A program made the translations under genes and the position numbers. Shown piece after piece: positions 9,472 to 17,592 of a stretch of DNA of 64,000 nucleotides; position 1 is the stretch's first letter, and the number at the start of each line of letters is the position of its first letter. The notes below the pieces were generated by a model, which saw only the letters and a list, made by a program, of their open reading frames with translations, did no database searches and was not told the DNA's origin. The DNA is taken from the NCBI GenBank assembly GCA_900457075.1, contig UGYN01000003.1, positions 62,001 through 126,000 on the forward strand, read 5' to 3'. The stretch is from Serratia quinivorans. GTDB taxonomy: Bacteria > Pseudomonadota > Gammaproteobacteria > Enterobacterales > Enterobacteriaceae.

Positions 9472-10485
9472 ATGAATACTCATTTTACTGCATCCCTGCA
9501 GGGTAAAACCCTGTCTGTTTACTCACGAAAATCCGGCAGCGATCAGGCAATCGCCATACTTGAACTGGGTACATACTCCCGTTTTTATATTAAAGATAAC
9601 GACATCTACCACGATAGTCGCGATCTGCACCAAGCTATCATCCATCACGGAACATCCCCTGAGGACGCCCAGACAATATTACGTGCGATAAACGCAGCCG
9701 TACTTCGTCGGCGCGATAGGAGGGTTCAGTGTGGGAAACTGACCGCAGGTGTCATTCTCGGTGCCGCCGTTACCATGGCTATTGTCACAGCCTGGAACCT
9801 TGGTGCATCTGGAACCAGACCCCTCCTTATTCCGGCGAACCAACAACCCGTATTTCAAGCGCCGGTGATCTCTGTACCTAGTTCTCCGGTGGTTCCGTTC
9901 CAACCAGCCCCTGCAGTAGAATTATCAGCAGATTCGACGCCAACTATCCGCCAGGTTGAACCTGCAGGCGCCCCCCCCAAAGCCGCCGATTATCAGAAAA
10001 CGGCAGAGATTTTGCGTAAAACAGCCCAAAGCGGCCAATACACGGTCGCACTGTCATCAGGCCATCCACGCACGCTGTATGTATTTGCCGACCCGTTGTG
10101 TCACAACTGCCAGATCATTGAGCCGGCATTAGAAGCCCTGTCGGAAAAATACAATGTTGAGATTTTCCCGGTTACCCTTGTTGGTAAGCAACAGACCCTG
10201 AACCTGGTGACTCCTATCTTGTGCCAGCCCCCTTCAACACGTTTGGCATTATGGAAATCACTGTTTCGCACAGACGCCGGTTTAACGCCAGGTGAAAGCG
10301 CCCCACAACCTGCATCATGTGAAGCAGGGGAAGCAGCAATCGCCAAAAATGACGTTGCCTTTGATTACTACACACTCCCGGGCACCCCTTCTTTATTGGC
10401 AGATGATGGTCGCTACATCCCCCTGCAGTCACTGAAAAGTGACGATGCGTTGGAAGCTTTCCTGAATTCATCGACCGTCCAGTAA
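9472..10485 (+). CDS. trbB: TrbB-like thioredoxin-fold disulfide protein
   Basis: A 337-residue protein. A single membrane anchor lies near residues 88-106, followed by a Pro-rich linker and a periplasmic thioredoxin/DsbC-like domain. The active-site CHNC motif is at residues 210-213, preceded by FADPLC. TrbB of I-type plasmids is a thiol-disulfide protein of this kind, thought to act on cysteines of other transfer proteins. The ATG at 9472 has AGGAAAC upstream and follows the trbA stop by 13 bp; a longer in-frame start at 9379 would overlap trbA and is rejected. Two more Cys occur in the domain. Confidence 0.85.
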   Translation: MNTHFTASLQGKTLSVYSRKSGSDQAIAILELGTYSRFYIKDNDIYHDSRDLHQAIIHHGTSPEDAQTILRAINAAVLRRRDRRVQCGKLTAGVILGAAVTMAIVTAWNLGASGTRPLLIPANQQPVFQAPVISVPSSPVVPFQPAPAVELSADSTPTIRQVEPAGAPPKAADYQKTAEILRKTAQSGQYTVALSSGHPRTLYVFADPLCHNCQIIEPALEALSEKYNVEIFPVTLVGKQQTLNLVTPILCQPPSTRLALWKSLFRTDAGLTPGESAPQPASCEAGEAAIAKNDVAFDYYTLPGTPSLLADDGRYIPLQSLKSDDALEAFLNSSTVQ

Positions 10486-10522
10486 TACCAGCCATCCGAT
10501 CTTTCCCTGATTGAGGTTACTC

Positions 10523-12700
10523 ATGACACGCCCTGTAGAAGTCGACCCGCGCCGGGTGCGCAGGCCGCTAGGTTATACCTTTATAAATGATGCGTTACTT
10601 TCTCCGATGGGGGTTCAACTCAGTCTGCTCGCTGGCTTAATTGTGGGCTTCATTATGCCGGCCACACTGTTACTTACCGTCCCTGGGCTGCTACTTCTGG
10701 TCATGCTGTTTGCCGATCGTCCGTTTCGTATGCCATTACGCATGCCAACGGACATTGGCGGCATGGATCTAACCACCGAACGTGAAATGCCCAAGTACCG
10801 CAAAGGTCTGGGCGGATTTTTCCGGTATGTGGTTCGCACCCGCAAATACCTGCCGGCAGCCGGTGTAATGTGCCTTGGGTATGCCCGCGGCAAAGGCTTG
10901 GCACGAGAGCTATGGCTGACGTTGGACGACGCTTTGCGGCATATGCTGCTATTGGCTACCACGGGCTCGGGTAAAACGGAGGCTCTCTTGTCGGTCTTCC
11001 TGAATTCAATATGCTGGGGACGTGGGATCTGCTATTCGGACGGTAAGGGCCAGAACACACTGGCCTTCGCCATGTGGTCTCTGGCTCGTCGCTTTGGCCG
11101 CGAAGATGATTTCTACGTGCTCAATTTCATGACTGGGGGAACGGACAAACTACTGCAGCTGTTGCTCAATGATAAAAAGCGGCAACCCTCAAACACTATC
11201 AATCTGTTCGGAACCGCGAACACCACGTTTATCATCCAACTGATGGAATCCATGTTGCCGCCCGCCGGCAGTGGAGATCAGGGCTGGCAGGACAAAGCAA
11301 AATCAATGCTATCTGCCTTGGTTTATGCCATCTATTACAAATGCAAACGGGAAAAACGTCGCATTTCCCAAAAGGTCATCCAGGAGTATTTACCCCTGCG
11401 AAAACTTGCTGATCTCTATCAAGAAGCCAAGCGAGACGGTTGGCATCGTGAGGCATACAATCCATTGGAGAATTACTTCAACACGTTGGCTGGTTTCCGC
11501 ATCGAGTTGATTAACAAACCATCGGAGTGGGAACAAGGGGTATACGATCAACACGGGTACCTGATCCAGCAGTTCAACCGTATGTTGACCATGTTTAACG
11601 ACCTCTACGGCCACATCTTCTCAACCGATGCCGGTGATATTGATATCGAAGACGTACTGCACAACGATCGCATTCTCTGCACGACCATACCCGCGCTGGA
11701 ACTCTCCAAGGGTGAAGCATCCAATATCGGTAAGCTGTACATTTCAGCCATCCGCATGACCATGGCCAGAGACCTGGGCTGCGAGCTCGAAGGGATGATG
11801 AACGATGTACTGATCGTCAAAAAATACAGTGGTAAGTTCCCCTACCCGATCTCCATGGATGAGTTAGGTGCCTACTTTGGCCCGGGTATGGACAACCTGG
11901 CAAGCCAGATGCGAAGTCTGGGATATATGCTCATTGTTTCTGCCCAGGATATTCAGAGGTTTATCGCCGAACACAAAGGCGAATACATGACGGTAAACGC
12001 CAACCTGCTAACCAAGTGGTTCATGGCGCTGCAGGATGAAAAGGACACGTTCGAACTGGCCAGGATCACCGGAGGTAAAGGGTATTATGCAGAACTGGGC
12101 TCAGTAGAACAGGCTGGCGGGTTTATTACGCCTAACTACGAAGATGCAGCCAATAACTATATTCGTGAAAAAGACCGGCTAGATCTTGGTGACTTGAAGG
12201 ATATGAGCTCCGGTGAAGGCATGATTTCCTTTAAAAGCGCGCTGGTACCGAGTAATGCCATTTATATCCCGGATGACCAGAAAATGACGTCCTCACTACC
12301 GATGCGTATCAACCGTTTCATCGACGTGGAAACACCCACCGAAGCTGAGCTATTTACCCTGAACCCGTCATTAAAGCGCAAATTACCGCCTGCCGCACAG
12401 GAGATCGATGGCATCCTTCAACGCCTCGAGCAGGCAATGGATACAACAACATCTGCTGGCATGATGGATCCCGTACTCAAACGCGTTGCTGCAGTGGCAC
12501 TCGACCTGGACAACCGCGCCGACGTCAGTTATTCACCAACCCAACGTGGTGTGTTGCTGTTTGAAGCGGCCAGAGAAGCTCTGCATCAGAACAAACGCAA
12601 TTGGCGTCAGCTGCCAGCACCTCCTAAACCCATCCGCGTATCAAAAGAAGTCGCACAGTCATTGGCGAACGCCGGCACAAACGAAATCACTTTCCGCTAG
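10523..12700 (+). CDS. trbC: TrbC coupling ATPase (DotL/IcmO type IV coupling protein)
   Basis: A 725-residue protein with N-terminal membrane helices (about residues 30-75), Walker A ATTGSGKT at residues 145-152, and a Walker B-like MDELG near residue 450. These features and the position after trbA-trbB identify the I-type coupling protein, which brings the relaxosome to the transfer channel. TTGAGG lies before the ATG at 10523; an in-frame TTG-type start at 10511 is less likely. The C-terminal ~150 residues are soluble and would be the cargo or adaptor-binding tail by analogy with DotL. nuc follows after 10 bp. Confidence 0.9.
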   Translation: MTRPVEVDPRRVRRPLGYTFINDALLSPMGVQLSLLAGLIVGFIMPATLLLTVPGLLLLVMLFADRPFRMPLRMPTDIGGMDLTTEREMPKYRKGLGGFFRYVVRTRKYLPAAGVMCLGYARGKGLARELWLTLDDALRHMLLLATTGSGKTEALLSVFLNSICWGRGICYSDGKGQNTLAFAMWSLARRFGREDDFYVLNFMTGGTDKLLQLLLNDKKRQPSNTINLFGTANTTFIIQLMESMLPPAGSGDQGWQDKAKSMLSALVYAIYYKCKREKRRISQKVIQEYLPLRKLADLYQEAKRDGWHREAYNPLENYFNTLAGFRIELINKPSEWEQGVYDQHGYLIQQFNRMLTMFNDLYGHIFSTDAGDIDIEDVLHNDRILCTTIPALELSKGEASNIGKLYISAIRMTMARDLGCELEGMMNDVLIVKKYSGKFPYPISMDELGAYFGPGMDNLASQMRSLGYMLIVSAQDIQRFIAEHKGEYMTVNANLLTKWFMALQDEKDTFELARITGGKGYYAELGSVEQAGGFITPNYEDAANNYIREKDRLDLGDLKDMSSGEGMISFKSALVPSNAIYIPDDQKMTSSLPMRINRFIDVETPTEAELFTLNPSLKRKLPPAAQEIDGILQRLEQAMDTTTSAGMMDPVLKRVAAVALDLDNRADVSYSPTQRGVLLFEAAREALHQNKRNWRQLPAPPKPIRVSKEVAQSLANAGTNEITFR

Positions 12701-12710
12701 AGAGAACCAC

Positions 12711-13247
12711 ATGCAACGCTCTGTTATTCGACCGCTCACACTAGCATGGCTGCTGGCGGTGCCATTCGTCTCGCTTCCCGTAAAGGCCTCACCAACATTC
12801 AGCGTAGGCTTTTCCCCTTCTCACTCAGCCAAAGCCGCCGTATTGGATGTGATTAACCAGGCACAACAGACGTTGAACGTCGAAGCCTATTCGTTTACTG
12901 ATAAGGGTATCGCCAGGGCACTACTTGCCGCAAAAAAAAGAGGTGTCACCGTTAGAATTATCGCGGACCGCAAAGCCAACAGCGATAACTATACTGCAGT
13001 AACGTTTATGGCCAACAGTGGCCTCAACGTCCGCCTCAACGACAAATATGCTATATTTCACAACAAGATAATTCTGGCTGACGGTCATACCTTGCAAACC
13101 GGCAGTTACAACTACTCCTCAAGTGCGGATAAGCGCAATGCGGAGAATGTACTGGTAGTACGCAACCAACCCCAGTTGGTGACAGTCTATCAACAAGAAT
13201 TCGAACGGCTATGGCTGGAAAGCCAACCACTTCCCCCTAACTACTGA
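12711..13247 (+). CDS. nuc: Nuc-like endonuclease, phospholipase D superfamily
   Basis: A 178-residue protein with a signal peptide (residues 1-25) and one HKD catalytic motif, H117-x-K119-x4-D124, followed by the conserved GSYNYS segment. One-motif PLD proteins of this length are the Nuc family, which act as dimers and hydrolyse DNA. IncI/IncN-type plasmids carry nuc near the transfer genes. The short start is used: a much longer open frame overlaps trbC and has no signal peptide. AGAGAACC precedes the ATG. Confidence 0.9.
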   Translation: MQRSVIRPLTLAWLLAVPFVSLPVKASPTFSVGFSPSHSAKAAVLDVINQAQQTLNVEAYSFTDKGIARALLAAKKRGVTVRIIADRKANSDNYTAVTFMANSGLNVRLNDKYAIFHNKIILADGHTLQTGSYNYSSSADKRNAENVLVVRNQPQLVTVYQQEFERLWLESQPLPPNY

Positions 13248-13256
13248 GGCACCGGT

Positions 13257-13580
13257 ATGAGTGACAAAAGCCTGGACTATCGGCGCGGCTATACTGAACT
13301 GGTAAGGCTGTGTGCAATGATGTTGATGGCTCTGACGGAAACAGAGTCCAGGGAAGATGACACCAGACCGGTGTTGACAACTGAGCGGGCGGAGAACCTG
13401 CGTGATGAGTGCACCAGATTGCTTAATCTCTTTGTCGCCCAGGAACAATTCGATGTCGATAAACACGATGCGATTATGCACCGTATGATGGCCATATTCA
13501 CTGAGATAAACGGCAACGACAGTAACGCCTGGCTAACTTACCAACCGGCGCTGCAACAGCTGCAAAAACACCTCGACTGA
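13257..13580 (+). CDS. Unknown 107-residue protein after nuc
   Basis: An acidic, largely helical soluble protein starting 9 bp after nuc (TGAGGCACCGGT before the ATG). It has no signal peptide, membrane segment or motif that I recognise. Spacing suggests it is the last gene of the trbABC-nuc unit. The product might regulate or neutralise its neighbours, but nothing in the sequence says so. Confidence 0.6.
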   Translation: MSDKSLDYRRGYTELVRLCAMMLMALTETESREDDTRPVLTTERAENLRDECTRLLNLFVAQEQFDVDKHDAIMHRMMAIFTEINGNDSNAWLTYQPALQQLQKHLD

Positions 13581-13860
13581 ACTGTATTAGTTTAGACTTG
13601 ACCTGACAAAGCTAAGGCACAGAGCCAGACTCAATCTTACAGGCAGCTCTGTGCCAAAAGCTGACAAAATAACATCAGGAAATATTTAAGTTCCGCACAA
13701 GTCTTATTAAAGCTGGGATAATGTCACCGCCCGGAGGCCTTATCTCCCCGAAGGGTCATGACCGTGCTGTGCACGATGGCGACGACCTTTCCATCGTAGC
13801 GGTTGCTGCTCATTGCATCCTCCCGGTTGTTGCTGCATCCTGTCCTACAGGTCTGATGAA
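13581..13860. other. Intergenic junction between transfer operon and cargo block
   Basis: Two 10-bp arms, GGCACAGAGC (13616-13625) and GCTCTGTGCC (13646-13655), form a hairpin with a 20-nt loop but no T-run. The rest holds no convincing ORF. It is the likely left boundary of the inserted cargo genes; I found no obvious terminal repeat or target duplication. Confidence 0.4.
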
Positions 13861-14601
13861 TCAAACAAAGGGGCGTGAAATCAACTCCATTCCGAGCACA
13901 ATCAGAAACAGGAGAAAACACTGCCTGAAACGTTTGGCACTAATGCTCGCCCGCACCTTCTGCCCCAGCCACATCCCAACCAAAGCAGACAATATAGATA
14001 AAAAGGACAGTGAAAACTGCTCTACCCTGAAAGCATCATGTAGATAAAGCCCCACGGCCAGCGCCACGGTAGAAACTGTGAATGACAGCCCCAGGGCCTG
14101 AACGAGTTCATCTTTACTGAAGCGAAGCGACTGAAGAAAGGGAACGGCTGGCATAACGAATACGCCTGTCGCACCGGTGATTATACCTGTCACGCCGCCA
14201 ATAACCGGGGAAAGCCATTTCTCCCTGGCTTGAGAAACCGTAAACGACGGTGAAACCAGCGCAAATGCAGCGTAAACGATTAAAGCCACGCCCAGAGCGA
14301 ATGCTGACCAGGCTGGATTAATGGTGATAAGAAGCGAAGATGCTGACACTGTACCAGCTACAATAAGCAGCATCATCAGCCACAGACGGCTGATAATCAG
14401 CCTTACTGAGGGGCCGGTAAAAAGCTGCAGCATATTCGTCACGAAAGAAGGAATTACCAACAATACCGCCGCGTTCGGAAGTGGCATAAACATGCCAAGC
14501 AGCCCCATTGCTACTGTTGGCAGTCCCATTCCGGTCACACCTTTTACAAAACCGGCAAGGATAAATACTAATGAAAGGTAGATATACAGCTGTTCGCTCA
14601 C
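13861..14601 (-). CDS. TauE/SafE (TSUP) family membrane permease
   Basis: A 246-residue hydrophobic protein with about eight membrane helices. The N-terminal FVKGVTGMGLP segment and the second-half GITGATGVFVMP segment are the paired Gly-rich signatures of TSUP transporters, which export or import small sulfur-containing or organic anions. The start is GTG at 14601 with AGGGA upstream. It is divergent from a LysR gene 114 bp away, a common layout in which the LysR protein controls the permease. The substrate cannot be read from the sequence. Confidence 0.85.
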   Translation of the reverse strand: MSEQLYIYLSLVFILAGFVKGVTGMGLPTVAMGLLGMFMPLPNAAVLLVIPSFVTNMLQLFTGPSVRLIISRLWLMMLLIVAGTVSASSLLITINPAWSAFALGVALIVYAAFALVSPSFTVSQAREKWLSPVIGGVTGIITGATGVFVMPAVPFLQSLRFSKDELVQALGLSFTVSTVALAVGLYLHDAFRVEQFSLSFLSILSALVGMWLGQKVRASISAKRFRQCFLLFLIVLGMELISRPFV

Positions 14602-14715
14602 AAAGTTTTCCCTGACATAGGATTTTCAGTGATTCAATCATCTCACCTGTTAGTAGACAATCTGGTTTAAGCGGGCCATGCTTCGGATAACCCGAAGGAT
14701 GAGGTAAAAATCCCT

Positions 14716-15606
14716 ATGAGACTGGATCTTTATGATTTGAAACTTGTCGTCTGTATCGCTGATGCCGGAAGCATTACCCATGGTGCGCGATGTGCCAACC
14801 TGGCCATTGGTTCGGCCAGTGAGAGACTTAAAAACATAGAGGACGATACCGGGGTGAAGCTGTTTTCACGACATCCAAGGGGCGTCAGCCTTACAGAAGC
14901 TGGTGAGGTCCTCGTACGCCATTCCCGGGAAATACTCTCCCAGCAGGAGCGGCTTAAAGCTGAGCTCGGCGCTTATGCAAAAGGAGTCAGAGGAAAAATA
15001 AAGTTATATGCCAATACCTCAGCGATGGCTGAGTATCTACCCGGCAGGCTTGCAAAGTGGCTTTCAGTGCACCCGGATGTGACCATTGAGCTGGAAGAGA
15101 GAACAAGTGCGGATATCATTAACAGTATAAGTAATGGTATAGCTGAAGCAGGACTCGTTTCAGATGCAGTAGACGCCCAGGAACTCATGCTTGAACCAAT
15201 GACAGATGACAGGCTTGCTCTTATCGTCCCCCCCTCTCACCCGTTTGAACGCAGAGATAAAATCTCTTTCTCTGATGTGATCACAGAGCCTTTCATTGGT
15301 TTATACCCCGGTAGTGCGCTGCAGGACTACATCAATGAGCATGCCGAAGACCTTGGCCATCCACTGGCTTATCGCGTCAGAATGAGCAGTTTTGAAGGGA
15401 TTGGTGAGATGGTCAGTAGCAGTATTGGCGTAGGGGTTCTTCCTGTATCAGTAGCTGAACGCTTCAGTAAAAAATTTCATTACCATATATTGCCGCTAAC
15501 CGATCAATGGGCACGGCGGCGAATCTGCATTTGCTATAAAACACCGGATTCACTGAGCCCAGCCATGAGAGAATTGATCGATTTTCTCAGAGTACAAGAT
15601 TTATAA
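14716..15606 (+). CDS. LysR-family transcriptional regulator
   Basis: A 296-residue protein with an N-terminal winged helix (residues 1-60, LKLVVCIADAGSITHGA then SERLKNIEDDTGVKLF) and a periplasmic-binding-like effector domain (about 90-290). Length and layout are typical for LysR regulators. The divergent TSUP permease gene shares its promoter region, so it is the probable target. The ATG at 14716 has GATGAGG upstream. Confidence 0.9.
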   Translation: MRLDLYDLKLVVCIADAGSITHGARCANLAIGSASERLKNIEDDTGVKLFSRHPRGVSLTEAGEVLVRHSREILSQQERLKAELGAYAKGVRGKIKLYANTSAMAEYLPGRLAKWLSVHPDVTIELEERTSADIINSISNGIAEAGLVSDAVDAQELMLEPMTDDRLALIVPPSHPFERRDKISFSDVITEPFIGLYPGSALQDYINEHAEDLGHPLAYRVRMSSFEGIGEMVSSSIGVGVLPVSVAERFSKKFHYHILPLTDQWARRRICICYKTPDSLSPAMRELIDFLRVQDL

Positions 15607-15948
15607 ATTTCCCTGTTATGCCAGATTAACGCTGTCCTACTCAGTCTCAGGTGGTGTTAAAAAAGTAGTTCAAGTCATGTCGTGATCAATTGTGGGTAAA
15701 ACTGCGAACTTCCGCTTCTCGCTCACAGCAGACCTTTAGCTCTGTTACCTTGTCCACTCCGTGCCAACAGCGGAAGTTGCCTGTGAATCCAATCCTTCAG
15801 GCCGTCCCGCATTTTCACTCATGAATTTCCTGTTCATCGCTTACCCATGCCGATGGCTTCACTAATGCACATGCATACTTCGGCAACAGCCGAAGCAACA
15901 TGCCTCAGTCATCATTAAACTGTCCGAAAATCATCGATGGAGTGGACC
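15607..15948. promoter_or_regulatory. Intergenic regulatory region with an inverted repeat
   Basis: 342 bp without a gene. A perfect 7-bp inverted repeat, CTTCGGC and GCCGAAG with a 4-nt loop, lies at 15878-15895, about 55 bp before the ABM gene. It could be an operator for the ArsR-type or LysR regulator of this block (inference). No clear promoter hexamers were identified. Confidence 0.35.
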
Positions 15949-16269
15949 ATGATTGCAGTACTTTTTGAGGCAGATGCTCTGCCAGAAGCTCAGGAAAGAT
16001 ATCTTCAGCTTGCTTCGGAGCTGAAGCCTCTTTTATCCCACACGCCTGGGTTTGGGTTTATCTCGATTGAGCGTTATCAGAGCCTGACAACGCCCGGAAA
16101 GATTCTTTCTCTGTCCTGGTGGGAAGATGAGGAGTCTGTAGCCGGATGGAAGCAAAATGTGATGCATCAGGCAGCGCAGAAAGAAGGCAGGCAGTCGATT
16201 TTTTCATTCTACAGAATACGGGTAGCCTGCGTATTCCGTGATTACTCTTCTGACAAGGTAACAAACTAG
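15949..16269 (+). CDS. Antibiotic-biosynthesis-monooxygenase (ABM) fold protein
   Basis: A 106-residue protein. The pattern of FxSIERYQS, then ISLSWWEDEESVAGWK, then HQAAQKEGR is that of the dimeric ferredoxin-like ABM family, whose members are small oxygenases or heme/quinone-handling proteins. GGAGTGG before the ATG at 15949 supports this start over an in-frame ATG 12 bp upstream. It is followed after 1 bp by the ACT gene and then an ArsR gene, so the three form one operon. Confidence 0.75.
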   Translation: MIAVLFEADALPEAQERYLQLASELKPLLSHTPGFGFISIERYQSLTTPGKILSLSWWEDEESVAGWKQNVMHQAAQKEGRQSIFSFYRIRVACVFRDYSSDKVTN

Positions 16270-16270
16270 C

Positions 16271-16663
16271 ATGTATGATATTCACGTTATTCTCAAAAAT
16301 AGCCCGGGTTCACTTGGTTCACTGGGCAGTGTGCTGGGCGAAAACGGAGTGGGACTTGAAGGCGGTGGTGTATTCACAACACCTGAGGCCGGACATGCAC
16401 ACTTTTTGGTTGAAGACGGTGAAAAAGCCCGCAGGGTGCTGACTGAAGCCGGTTTTGAAATCTGCAACGTGTGTCGTCCTCTGTTAAGAAAATTACCTCA
16501 GGAACGACCGGGTGAGTTGGGAGAAATAGCGGACACAATTTCCCGGAACGGCATTAATATTCTGGTACAGTACAGCGACCACAGCAACCGGCTAATTCTC
16601 ATTACAGATGATGATATCCGGGCAGCTGAAGTAACCCAAAAATGGGCAATACCTCTTGAATGA
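16271..16663 (+). CDS. Tandem ACT-domain protein
   Basis: A 130-residue protein made of two ACT-like halves. The first begins with a ligand-binding pattern, LKNSPGSLGSLGSVLGENGV, and the second has ERPGELGEIADTISRNGINI. ACT domains bind amino acids or related small molecules and usually regulate enzymes. There is no enzyme domain, so this is a free-standing sensor. The stop overlaps the start of the ArsR-type gene (ATGA), which suggests the two are made together. The ligand is unknown. Confidence 0.8.
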   Translation: MYDIHVILKNSPGSLGSLGSVLGENGVGLEGGGVFTTPEAGHAHFLVEDGEKARRVLTEAGFEICNVCRPLLRKLPQERPGELGEIADTISRNGINILVQYSDHSNRLILITDDDIRAAEVTQKWAIPLE

Positions 16664-17370
16664 AGCTCCTTAAAACACAGCGCGACAATGAGCAGGATGA
16701 TGTTCTTGAAACATCAATGGCAATGGTAGCTTCTGCCCTGTCTGACCCTTCAAGGGTCAGCATCCTGTGCGCCCTGATGGATGGGCGCGCGTGGACAGCC
16801 ACCGAACTCAGCATAGTGGCTGGCATAGCAGCCTCGACAACCAGCGGGCATCTGAACCGACTTCTCAGCAACGGTCTGATCATTTGCCTGACGCAGGGAC
16901 GTCATCGGTATTACAGCCTTGCGGGCCATCATATCGCGGGACTGCTGGAAAACCTGATGGGAGTTTCTATGCGTACTCATAAGACCCACGCTTCAAGTAC
17001 GCCGGTATATTTGCGTTACGCACGCACCTGCTATGACCATCTGGCAGGCGAGCTTGCTGTCAGCATTTATGAGTTTATGCTGCGGGAGAAATGGCTTGAA
17101 GCTGATGGCTCGGAACTGACATCAGCCGGCAAAATGCATTTTGAGAGAATTGGCGTCTTGCTTAACTCACGTACGCGCCGCAAGCCCTGCTGCCCTTGTC
17201 TGGACTGGAGTGAACGACGTTTCCACCTTGGCGGTAATGCTGGCTCGGCACTGCTTACGCTTTTCCTTCAAAAAGAATGGATAACGCGTACACCGGGATA
17301 TCGTGAAGTGAACGTGACCGATTCAGGCAGGGTTGCAATGTATCGGCTTTTTGAGCTGAAAATCACCTGA
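16660..17370 (+). CDS. ArsR-type winged-helix regulator with extended C-terminus
   Basis: A 236-residue protein. Residues 15-95 are an ArsR-like winged helix (ALSDPSRVSILCALMDG, then ELSIVAGIAASTTSGHLNRL). The C-terminal ~130 residues are longer than in classic ArsR proteins and include a C-C-x-C cluster (KPCCPCLDW), a possible metal or redox site. It overlaps the ACT gene by 4 bp. It probably autoregulates the ABM-ACT-ArsR operon. Confidence 0.8.
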   Translation: MKLLKTQRDNEQDDVLETSMAMVASALSDPSRVSILCALMDGRAWTATELSIVAGIAASTTSGHLNRLLSNGLIICLTQGRHRYYSLAGHHIAGLLENLMGVSMRTHKTHASSTPVYLRYARTCYDHLAGELAVSIYEFMLREKWLEADGSELTSAGKMHFERIGVLLNSRTRRKPCCPCLDWSERRFHLGGNAGSALLTLFLQKEWITRTPGYREVNVTDSGRVAMYRLFELKIT

Positions 17371-17542
17371 TCTTAAGTCCTGTACCGGTTACTTTGATCA
17401 AGAGACTTAAGATGCTCTCGTTTTACATACCCATTTCACGTAAAAAGGTCCGCTGTCGCTCAAAGCCGACTGTCAGATAAGATTGTGTTCTATCCGCGGG
17501 AACTGTCAGTTCAGGTCTGAGCTAATACAACTGAAGACCCAA

Positions 17543-17581
17543 TAAAAAGCCGGCGCAGTGAAAAATGCAGCCGGCTTTTTT
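17543..17581. terminator. Bidirectional terminator between ArsR gene and relaxase
   Basis: AAAAAGCCGGC and GCCGGCTTTTTT form a strong stem around a 15-nt loop. It serves the rightward cargo genes and, read on the other strand, the leftward relaxase operon ending at 17593. The 170 bp before it hold no gene. Confidence 0.8.
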
Positions 17582-17592
17582 CGTTGTAACGA

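Noticed and set aside
12486..12710. N-terminal extension of nuc into trbC
   Set aside because: The extension overlaps trbC in another frame and would bury the signal peptide; the ATG at 12711 is preferred.
13721..14047. 108-codon plus-strand frame at the cargo boundary
   Set aside because: It overlaps the end of the TSUP permease in antisense and has no coding features.
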